Positions 6,334-11,989 of a DNA stretch of 11,989 bases are shown here, piece by piece. Below the pieces are notes generated by a model, which saw nothing but the letters and a program-made list of their open reading frames with translations, did not search any database and had not been told where the DNA came from. The position numbers were made by a program, and so were the translations under genes. Position 1 is the first letter of the stretch. Each line of letters starts with the position of its first letter. The DNA is from Candidatus Omnitrophota bacterium (GTDB lineage Bacteria; Omnitrophota; Gorgyraeia; B26-G9): positions 1 to 11,989 of the forward strand of contig QNCH01000030.1 of NCBI GenBank assembly GCA_003645745.1, written 5' to 3'.

Positions 6334-6387
6334 TATACTCAAACGTAATAGGTTTGTAAAATTTAGGCGTTCACTGTGCTGTAGATT
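6334..6387. repeat. Long-inverted-repeat element, copy C (54-bp end fragment)
   Basis: The stretch from TATACTCAAACGTAATAGG through TTTAGGCGTT and TGTGCTGTAGATT matches one end of copies A and B; its arm variant (CGTAATAGG) is that of A, while its interior (GGCGTT, TGCTGTAGATT) follows B. The match ends inside the ilvC stop codon, so the element fragment abuts or supplies the last bases of ilvC. The other end of the element is absent. Confidence 0.75.
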
Positions 6388-7387
6388 AAACTTCTTTAGA
6401 ATCTATCCACTTCATCATTTTTCTTAAATTACGGCCAACAACCTCAATTGGATGATCTTTTCCCTCTTGTTCCATACGCTTAAAATTCTGTTTGCCATTT
6501 TTGCATTCATCAATAAATTCTCTGGCAAAACTGCCATCCTGTATTTCTGACAAAATCTTTGACATCTCTGTTTTTGTATTAGAATTAATAATTCTTTTCC
6601 CTCTGGTTAAATCACCATATTCCGCTGTATTAGACACTGAATAGCGCATATAACTTATGCCGCCCTGATAAAAAAGATCCACAATTAATTTTAACTCATG
6701 TAAACATTCAAAATAAGCTATTTCAGGCTGATACCCTGCTTCAATCAATGTTTCAAACGCTTTTTTCACGAGTTCAGAAACACCACCGCAAAGCACAACC
6801 TGCTCACCAAAAAGGTCAGTTTCTGTTTCTTCTTTAAAAGTAGTTTCAATAATCCCAGCCTTAGCTCCGCCAATACCTTTGCCATAAGCCAAAGCAATAT
6901 CTTTAGCTTTGCCTGAAGCATCCTGAAACACTGCCACCAAACACGGCACTCCTCCGCCTTTAACATATTCACTTCTTACTAAATGGCCCGGGCTTTTTGG
7001 CGCAATCATAAAAACATCAATATTTTGATCCGGAATAATTTGCTTGAAATTAATATTAAAACCATGTGAAAACATAATCGCTTTACCTGCAGATAAATTC
7101 GGCTGAATATCTTTTTTATAAAGCTCTGCCTGAAATTCGTCAGGAACAAGAATCTGGATAATATCTGCCTGTTTAACTAAAAGTGCGACTTCAATTGGCT
7201 CAAAACCATGCGATTTAGCAAACGCGTAATTAGCAGTTCCCGGAAGCTCAGAAACAATTACATTTATACCACTGTCGCGTAAATTTTGCGCCTGCGCGTG
7301 CCCCTGGCTGCCATAGCCAATAATACCAACAACTTTATTTTCTAAAATCTCTAAATTCGCGTCCTGTTCATAATATACTTTTGCCAT
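6386..7387 (-). CDS. ilvC: Ketol-acid reductoisomerase, class I, with an atypical cofactor loop
   Basis: It isomerises and reduces 2-acetolactate and 2-aceto-2-hydroxybutyrate, the second step of valine/isoleucine synthesis, with Mg2+. The 333-residue length fits the short class I form. The Rossmann part has GIIGYGSQGHAQAQNLRDSG (21-40). Further motifs are FSHGFN with H108, DVFMIAPKSPGHLVR, the metal ligands D191/E195 in ETDLFGEQ, E227/E231 in YFECLHELKLIVD, and S252 in SVSNTAEYGD. The loop after the second strand reads VSELPGTANYAFA (45-57), whereas NADPH-type enzymes usually have a GLR.GS.S pattern; the phosphate-binding Arg and both Ser are missing and an acidic Glu is present, which hints at NADH use. 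The ATG at 7387 has an excellent AAAGGAGGG site. The gene is separated from pilT by 96 nt and probably has its own promoter. Its stop lies in a repeat fragment. Confidence 0.96.
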   Translation of the reverse strand: MAKVYYEQDANLEILENKVVGIIGYGSQGHAQAQNLRDSGINVIVSELPGTANYAFAKSHGFEPIEVALLVKQADIIQILVPDEFQAELYKKDIQPNLSAGKAIMFSHGFNINFKQIIPDQNIDVFMIAPKSPGHLVRSEYVKGGGVPCLVAVFQDASGKAKDIALAYGKGIGGAKAGIIETTFKEETETDLFGEQVVLCGGVSELVKKAFETLIEAGYQPEIAYFECLHELKLIVDLFYQGGISYMRYSVSNTAEYGDLTRGKRIINSNTKTEMSKILSEIQDGSFAREFIDECKNGKQNFKRMEQEGKDHPIEVVGRNLRKMMKWIDSKEV

Positions 7388-7391
7388 ATTT

Positions 7392-7400
7392 CCCTCCTTT
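7392..7400 (-). promoter_or_regulatory. Strong ribosome binding site of ilvC
   Basis: AAAGGAGGG on the minus strand, 4 nt before the ilvC ATG, is the strongest Shine-Dalgarno in the window and fixes the start. Confidence 0.85.
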
Positions 7401-7428
7401 GAATAAATTTCTTAATTTTAATTTAATT

Positions 7429-7458
7429 ATTACGAAATTATTGTCACGGATTTGACAA
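7429..7458 (-). promoter_or_regulatory. Possible ilvC promoter overlapped by an operator-like dyad
   Basis: TTGTCA CGGATT TGACAA at 7441-7458 has perfect 6-bp arms around a 6-bp spacer. Read on the minus strand, the first arm TTGTCA (7458-7453) is a 5/6 match to a -35 box, and CGTAAT (7434-7429) 18 nt later is a 4/6 match to -10. A regulator binding the dyad would therefore block the promoter. The -10 box is weak and no regulator gene is present, so this is tentative. Confidence 0.35.
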
Positions 7459-7483
7459 ATCAACCCCCTACGTTTATATTACA

Positions 7484-8554
7484 TTAAAAAACAATCCCAT
7501 CTCTTTTCAATAACATCATTAATTCATGTTCATCATGTGTATGTTTCAATGCTTCTTTATAAGTAATGTTGCCTTTTACAATTAAATTACATAAAGAGTT
7601 ATTCATTGTACACATTCCATATTTTGCCCCAGTTTGAATCAAAGAATATATTTGATGCATATGATTTTCCCGAATCAAATTTTGAATTCCTGAAACCGCG
7701 TTCATAATCTCTAAAGCCAAAGACCTGCCCTGGTCATTAGCATTTGGAATAAGCTGCTGAATAACCACTGCAGTTAAAACTAATGAGAGCTGTACTCTAA
7801 TCTGCTGCTGCTGGTGACTTGGGAAAACATCAACAATTCTGGAAATAGAATTTGTCGCACTGCTCGTATGTAGAGTAGCAAAAATCAAATGCCCTGTTTC
7901 TGCTAAAGTTAAAGCAGCCTGAATTGTTTCTAAGTCCCTCATCTCTCCAATTACAATAATATCAGGATCCTGGCGAAACACATGTTTAAGCGCTTCCTCA
8001 AAAGAAAGTGTATCTGTGCCTAACTGACGTTGATCTATAGTAGATAAATTATGCTTATGCAAATATTCAATAGGGTCTTCTATGGAAATAATATGCGTGC
8101 GCCTGGTATGATTAATATAATCAATCAATGCAGCCTGAGTCGTAGATTTCCCACTGCCTGTGGCCCCGGCAATTAAAACAAGGCCGCTCGGTTTATCAGC
8201 GTAAGTTTTTAATATATCAGGCAATCCCAACTCTTTAAGGCTTGGAACATTAAAAGGAATTACTCTTGCAGCCATACCAACTGAACCACGCTGATAATAC
8301 ACATTTACTCTGAATCTGCTTAAATTCTCAATGCCGCAGGAAAAATCCAATTCTTTTTCTAATTCAAACCTTTTTATCTGGCCATCTGTTAGTAAGCTGT
8401 AAACTAATTTCTGAATAATTTCAGGAGTAAGCGGCTCAAACTCTAAATTAATTAATTGCCCATTAATTCTAAGCTGTGGTGGGATACCTACGCTAAGATG
8501 CAAATCAGAAGCTTTTTTTTCTACCATTAATTTTAGCAATTCATCTATCTTCAT
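7484..8554 (-). CDS. pilT: PilT-family type IV pilus retraction ATPase
   Basis: This is a hexameric cytoplasmic ATPase of the secretion/pilus motor superfamily, 356 residues, normal for PilT. The N-terminal PAS-like domain (1-100) starts MKIDELLKLMVEKKASDLHL and includes GIPPQLRINGQL. The core has Walker A GATGSGKSTT (130-139), the Asp box IISIEDPIEY (155-164), Walker B DPDIIVIGEMRD with catalytic E204, and the His box GHLIFATLHTSSA (H222, H229). The C-terminal GIQNLIREN (289-297) followed by HQI corresponds to the AIRNLIRE motif that marks PilT rather than PilB or GspE. Walker A has Ala where PilT usually has Pro, as in PilU, so a PilU-like role is not excluded. The ATG has GGGGGAG a few bases upstream. 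The gene begins 22 nt after ilvH, as if in the same transcript, although its function is motility or retraction and not metabolism. Confidence 0.9.
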   Translation of the reverse strand: MKIDELLKLMVEKKASDLHLSVGIPPQLRINGQLINLEFEPLTPEIIQKLVYSLLTDGQIKRFELEKELDFSCGIENLSRFRVNVYYQRGSVGMAARVIPFNVPSLKELGLPDILKTYADKPSGLVLIAGATGSGKSTTQAALIDYINHTRRTHIISIEDPIEYLHKHNLSTIDQRQLGTDTLSFEEALKHVFRQDPDIIVIGEMRDLETIQAALTLAETGHLIFATLHTSSATNSISRIVDVFPSHQQQQIRVQLSLVLTAVVIQQLIPNANDQGRSLALEIMNAVSGIQNLIRENHMHQIYSLIQTGAKYGMCTMNNSLCNLIVKGNITYKEALKHTHDEHELMMLLKRDGIVF

Positions 8555-8576
8555 ACACTTCTCCCCCGCATATTAT

Positions 8577-9044
8577 TCATTTAGCAATAGCAATCCTGCC
8601 GGTCCTGACTAACTCGCTAATGCCTATATCTTTTAAACCATTCAGTAATTCGCTGATCTCTGCCCTGCTGCCAACAGCTTCTATGATTGTTGTCTTTTCA
8701 TCAGCAGATAAAACCTTTGCGGAAAATTTTTCTATTGCAGACTGGAGATTATCTGTATTTTGTCCATTAACTTTTATTAAAACCAGCTCACGTTCAAAAA
8801 ATTCTTTTTCAGTTAAATCCAACACTGTAATTATATCAATAAGCTTATGCAGTTGCTTTTTTATTTGTTCTAAAATCCGCTCATCTTTTGCATCCACAAT
8901 AATAGTCATACGCGAAACAGTAGGATCATTGGTCTCACCAACAGCTAAAGAATCAATATTAAAGCCGCGCGCGCTAAAAAGGCCTGAAATACGCGCTAAA
9001 ACTCCTGGTTTATTATCCACTAATGCTGCAATTGTATGTTTCAC
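8577..9044 (-). CDS. ilvH: Acetolactate synthase small (regulatory) subunit
   Basis: This is the regulatory partner of IlvB; it raises activity and confers valine feedback. The 155-residue product begins with an ACT domain (about 3-75) with NKPGVLARISGLFSARGFNI, the typical effector-binding loop and helix, and LAVGETNDP. The C-terminal domain contains ERELVLIKVN, a motif of the IlvH/IlvN family, and ends GISELVRTGRIAIAK. The start codon is GTG at 9044, preceded at about 5 nt by GAGGTGA, which supports it; GTG is the only non-ATG start I choose among the complete genes. It lies 26 nt after ilvB. IlvN is an equally valid name. Confidence 0.95.
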   Translation of the reverse strand: MKHTIAALVDNKPGVLARISGLFSARGFNIDSLAVGETNDPTVSRMTIIVDAKDERILEQIKKQLHKLIDIITVLDLTEKEFFERELVLIKVNGQNTDNLQSAIEKFSAKVLSADEKTTIIEAVGSRAEISELLNGLKDIGISELVRTGRIAIAK

Positions 9045-9070
9045 TATTCACCTCATTTTAATCAAAAAAT

Positions 9071-10741
9071 TTAAGACATCCCGCCAATCATTCTATTAAT
9101 TGCCTCACCAGCAGGCACCATTGGTAAAACATTAGCTCCTGGGTCAATAATAAAATCTATCACAACTACATTTGGAAGGGCAATTGCTTGTTCCAAAACC
9201 TTTGCCACATCTTCCTCTTTCTCAACCCTTAGCCCCACAGCGCCATAACTTTGCGCTAATTTAACAAAATCAGGCCCGGATATTGGGGTATAAGCATAAC
9301 GTTTGTGATAAAAAAGTTCCTGCCATTGCCTGACCATACCAAGATAACTATTGTTCAAAATGACTATTTTTACATTAATTTTATTCTCAACAGCAGTAGC
9401 TAATTCCTGAATATTCATCTGAATTGAACCATCTCCGGCAATATCAAAAACAACTTTATCAGGCATAGCAACTTTTGCGCCAATCGCTGCAGGAAATCCA
9501 TACCCCATTGTGCCTAACCCGCCTGAAGAAATAAAAGTACGCGGCTTTGTATATTGATAATACTGGGCTGCCCACATCTGATTCTGGCCAACTTCAGTGC
9601 AGATTATCGCGTCTGATTTTGTAATTTTATCAATCTGTTCCACCACATACTGAGGACTAATTTTACCTGAACTTCTCGAATAAACTAACGGATATTTATT
9701 TTTCCATTCTTTTATTTTTAACAGCCAGTCTCCTAAATCAGACTGCGTTACCTCTTTATTAAGCTCTAATAAAATATGTTTCGCGTCTCCCACAATAGGA
9801 ACATCTACTGCCACATTTTTACTAATTGCGCTAGGATCAATATCTATATGAATAATTTTAGCATATGGCGCAAATTCAGAAATTTTCCCAGTAACTCGGT
9901 CATCAAAACGCGCTCCAATCGCGATAATTAAATCACTTTCCATTATTGCGTTATTGGCATAAACTGTACCATGCATACCAAGCATACCTAAAGACAGCTC
10001 ATTATCTTCAGGAAAAGCGCCCAGCCCCAGAAGCGTAGTAGTTACCGGAATATTAAATTTTAAAGCAAATTCACGCAACTGTTCGCTTGCCCCGGAAATA
10101 ATCACCCCTCCTCCTGAATAAATCACCGGCCTCTCACTCTGGCTGATTAACCTGAGCGCTTTTTGTATCTGTACGGAATCTCCATTAAGCGGAGGTTTAT
10201 ATGAACGCATATTCACAGTTTCAGGATACACAAATTCTGTTTCCTGGATCTGAATATCCACCGGAACATCAATCAACACAGGACCTGGCCTGCCTGTAGA
10301 AGCAATATAAAAAGCTTCTTTAATTATACTGGCAAACTGAGTAATATCTTTAACTAAATAATTATGTTTAGTAATCGGCCTGGTTATTCCTGTAACATCA
10401 GCTTCCTGAAAAGCATCATTGCCAATAAGCCCGGTCTTCACCTGCCCGGTTATTGCCACCATAGGCACAGAATCCATAAAAGCGGTTGCTATGCCTGTTA
10501 CCAAATTTGTTGCACCAGGACCTGAGGTTGCCAAACACACGCCAACTTTACCTGTAGATCTGGCATAACCATCCGCCGCGTGTGCTGCTCCCTGTTCATG
10601 ACGTACTTGAATAACTTTTAACGTACTCTCATATAGCAGATCAGTCAAAGGTAAAACTGATCCTCCTGGATAGCCGAAAATTACTTCAACGCCTTCTTTT
10701 AATAATGCGTCAATTAGAATCTGAGCTCCATTTTTCTTCAT
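9071..10741 (-). CDS. ilvB: Acetolactate synthase large (catalytic) subunit
   Basis: This ThDP-, Mg2+- and FAD-dependent enzyme joins two pyruvates to acetolactate, or pyruvate with 2-ketobutyrate, the first step of branched-chain synthesis. At 556 residues it has the usual length. The N-terminal domain has FGYPGGSVLPL and catalytic E49 in VRHEQGAAHAADGYAR, followed by ATSGPGATNLVTG and GNDAFQEADVTG with Q112. The central FAD-type domain spans about 190-325 (GARFDDRVTG, HIDIDPSAI). The C-terminal domain has SSGGLGTMGYGFPAAIGAK, the ThDP motif GDGSIQMN to NN (437-464) and MVRQWQELF with W473, a known herbicide-contact position. A biosynthetic, regulated enzyme is implied by ilvH immediately downstream, as opposed to a catabolic AlsS. 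The ATG at 10741 has AAGGA about 8 nt upstream. The preceding 113-nt gap shows neither a T-box nor a leader peptide rich in Ile, Val or Leu codons. Confidence 0.96.
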   Translation of the reverse strand: MKKNGAQILIDALLKEGVEVIFGYPGGSVLPLTDLLYESTLKVIQVRHEQGAAHAADGYARSTGKVGVCLATSGPGATNLVTGIATAFMDSVPMVAITGQVKTGLIGNDAFQEADVTGITRPITKHNYLVKDITQFASIIKEAFYIASTGRPGPVLIDVPVDIQIQETEFVYPETVNMRSYKPPLNGDSVQIQKALRLISQSERPVIYSGGGVIISGASEQLREFALKFNIPVTTTLLGLGAFPEDNELSLGMLGMHGTVYANNAIMESDLIIAIGARFDDRVTGKISEFAPYAKIIHIDIDPSAISKNVAVDVPIVGDAKHILLELNKEVTQSDLGDWLLKIKEWKNKYPLVYSRSSGKISPQYVVEQIDKITKSDAIICTEVGQNQMWAAQYYQYTKPRTFISSGGLGTMGYGFPAAIGAKVAMPDKVVFDIAGDGSIQMNIQELATAVENKINVKIVILNNSYLGMVRQWQELFYHKRYAYTPISGPDFVKLAQSYGAVGLRVEKEEDVAKVLEQAIALPNVVVIDFIIDPGANVLPMVPAGEAINRMIGGMS

Positions 10742-10783
10742 TATTTAATCCTTTTTTCTATTTAATGACAAGTTTAAACAAAA

Positions 10784-10814
10784 TCACCAGTCACAAAGTC
10801 ACCACGTCCCCAGT
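10784..10814. repeat. Short internally repetitive block upstream of ilvB
   Basis: On the minus strand the block reads as iterations of GTGACT or GTGGTGAC (CTGGGGACGTGGTGAC, then TTTGTGACTGGTGA). It lies about 45-75 nt before the ilvB start. It may be a degenerate tandem repeat or a regulator-binding region; the sequence does not decide. Confidence 0.3.
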
Positions 10815-10854
10815 TATAAAATTACAACAAGAGGATAAGGTTAAAATTTTAAGC

Positions 10855-11703
10855 CTAATTAACTAAAATATAAATTTTGCCGGTATCCGCGTCCAATGGT
10901 TCTAAAGCCTTACCCACAAGCATTCCAGCCAAAATATCTTTTTTGTCAGCACGCATTGCATAACCAGGCTTTGATGCGGTGACTAATAAATCACCTGAAA
11001 TAATTCTGCCATTTTCATTTGTTACCTTACACTGCACAATACCAGCTAAAGCTAAAGGCACTTTACCAGAATCTGTGCCCATTAATAATTTTGGCTCTGT
11101 AGAAATTACTCCAGCCACACGCACATCAAAGGCAATACCTGAAACTTCCACTGTTAAATCCTGCTTTCTGCTAATCACCACCACATCCGCAGGCATACAA
11201 TTGAAACCTGTAATTGCTTCAGCAATATCATAAACATGCTTGCCGGTTAAAGGATTACCACTTCCATCTAAAGGCAGCGGACTGTCCGCCCCCATAGTAA
11301 TTGTATCAACAGTTTGCAGGCTATCGCAATAAATAGCTGGCCCTACAGCTAAAGATGGATCCAGGTTAATAAAATATTGGGGGTATAGGCCTGGTAAAGG
11401 GGGTATTAAATGACCTTCTATCATTGACTCAACATTAATATCTCCGGTTACAGCTAAATCCAGAAAAACACTTAACGCTGATGGATCGCAAAAATTAGCA
11501 TTGTTATCAGCATCCAATATTTTTTTTGTCATAATCCTGCTATACGCGGCAAAATGAGGCAAAAAATTACTTGCTAATTTTACGGTATGCGTAGAACCTT
11601 GCTGGGAAAAACAAACTTTCCCAAAACAAAGCCCTAATAAAACAATACTCAAGACTATCCGGTGCCAATATTTTTTATATAAAACTCTATATTTATTCTT
11701 CAT
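10855..11703 (-). CDS. Secreted protein with a C-terminal VAGVIS/GDLL domain, function unknown
   Basis: The 282-residue product starts with a basic N-terminus and a hydrophobic stretch (VLSIVLLGLCFGKVCFS, 17-33), a Sec signal or anchor. C26 is not in a proper lipobox. Residues 62-92 (LDADNNANFCDPSALSVFLDLAVTGDINV) resemble the DxDNxxYYLDP..S.L..L.V.G motif I recall from fibre- or shaft-like surface proteins. The C-terminal part (about 152-282) starts GKHVYDIAEA, continues VVISRKQDLTVEVSG and FDVRVAGVIS, and ends LAGIVQCKV, GDLLVTASKPGYAMRAD, VGKALEPL and KIYILVN. About two thirds of the last 87 residues are identical to those of the preceding gene. I infer an extracellular or surface structural role but cannot name a function. 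It overlaps that gene by ATGA, so the two are translated together, and it lies 113 nt before ilvB. Confidence 0.85.
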   Translation of the reverse strand: MKNKYRVLYKKYWHRIVLSIVLLGLCFGKVCFSQQGSTHTVKLASNFLPHFAAYSRIMTKKILDADNNANFCDPSALSVFLDLAVTGDINVESMIEGHLIPPLPGLYPQYFINLDPSLAVGPAIYCDSLQTVDTITMGADSPLPLDGSGNPLTGKHVYDIAEAITGFNCMPADVVVISRKQDLTVEVSGIAFDVRVAGVISTEPKLLMGTDSGKVPLALAGIVQCKVTNENGRIISGDLLVTASKPGYAMRADKKDILAGMLVGKALEPLDADTGKIYILVN

Positions 11704-11989
11704 TGCTTATTTACCAAAATAAAAATTTTCCCTTTGCCTTTTTCAAACCCTTCTAATGCCTTGCCTACAATCATCCCAGGCAGCACATCTTTGGAATCAG
11801 CACGCATTGCATACCCAGCAGAGCCTGAGCTAACTAATAAGTCACCTCTTTGAATTTTTCCATTCTCTGCACTCACCTTACACTTAACAATCCCGGCTAA
11901 AGCTAAAGGCATTTTCCCTTTACCTGGTCCCATATATAATTTAGGATCCCCAGAAATTACCCCAGCCACACAAGCGTCAAATTTTTTCG
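11700..11989 (-). CDS. C-terminal end of a protein with the VAGVIS/GDLL domain (partial)
   Basis: The reading frame is open to the window edge (KKFDACVAGVIS at its start), so the GTG at 11969 is an internal Val and the gene begins outside. Visible are about 96 residues: PKLYMG, PLALAGIVKCKVSAENG, RGDLLVSSGSAGYAMRADSKD, GMIVGKALE and KIFILVNKQ. The spacing and residues mirror the end of the next gene, so the pair most likely arose by duplication. The stop overlaps the next start by four bases. The function is unknown; the family is one I associate with surface or fibre-like proteins of uncultivated bacteria. Confidence 0.85.
   Translation of the reverse strand, partial: KKFDACVAGVISGDPKLYMGPGKGKMPLALAGIVKCKVSAENGKIQRGDLLVSSGSAGYAMRADSKDVLPGMIVGKALEGFEKGKGKIFILVNKQ

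Noticed and set aside
8620..9099. 159-codon open frame on the plus strand
   Set aside because: It is antisense to ilvH, which has all the family motifs; the composition is that of a shadow frame.
10742..10854. T-box riboswitch or attenuator leader before ilvB
   Set aside because: No T-box core, no leader ORF rich in Ile, Val or Leu codons and no terminator hairpin with a U-run can be seen.
11626..11703. Lipoprotein signal in the 282-residue secreted protein
   Set aside because: The cysteine follows LGL, so the -1 residue is not Gly, Ala or Ser as a lipobox needs.

Overview
The window looks like chromosomal sequence from an uncultivated, AT-rich bacterium with a Gram-negative type of cell envelope. 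Secreted beta-helix proteins ending in LWPFPN and surface-type proteins with a VAGVIS/LAGIVxCKV domain, next to compact amino-acid biosynthesis and pilus genes, remind me of Candidatus Omnitrophota (PVC superphylum). That placement rests on recalled family resemblance, not on a marker gene. Every convincing gene lies on the minus strand, so transcription runs from high to low coordinates.

In transcription order the layout is as follows. At the right edge are two genes that overlap by 4 nt (11989-10855); they are related secreted proteins of unknown function sharing a C-terminal domain. After a 113-nt gap comes ilvB (10741-9071), ilvH (9044-8577) and a pilT-like ATPase (8554-7484), with gaps of only 26 and 22 nt. 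A 96-nt gap with a dyad and a possible promoter leads to ilvC (7387-6386). A gene-free stretch of about 670 nt, full of repeats, leads to leuA (start best placed at 5717), which is translationally coupled to aroE and then to a type IV prepilin peptidase gene (end 2357). A second gene-free stretch of about 830 nt, also repeat-rich, precedes a secreted beta-helix protein (1526-117). The reading frame of that protein is broken just before its end and continues in another frame to the left window edge.

IlvB plus IlvH (acetohydroxyacid synthase) and IlvC carry out the first two steps of valine/isoleucine synthesis, and LeuA branches 2-ketoisovalerate towards leucine. AroE is a shikimate pathway enzyme. 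ilvD, leuB, leuC and leuD are not in the window. The pilus/secretion genes pilT and pilD are interleaved with these biosynthesis genes at operon-like spacing.

The most unusual content is in the two gene-free stretches. They hold three copies (two nearly complete, one fragment) of a 165-185 bp long-inverted-repeat element with covarying arms; three small hairpins of the ATTCCCGC/GCGGGAAT type; a pair of 20-bp perfect palindromes with different but compensated arms, one of them in the leuA leader; and a roughly 43-bp motif found once in each stretch that I cannot explain. Two long open frames there (1657-1893 and 5864-6121) are translations of repeats, not genes. I found no convincing new multi-gene system, no CRISPR array and no RNA gene.
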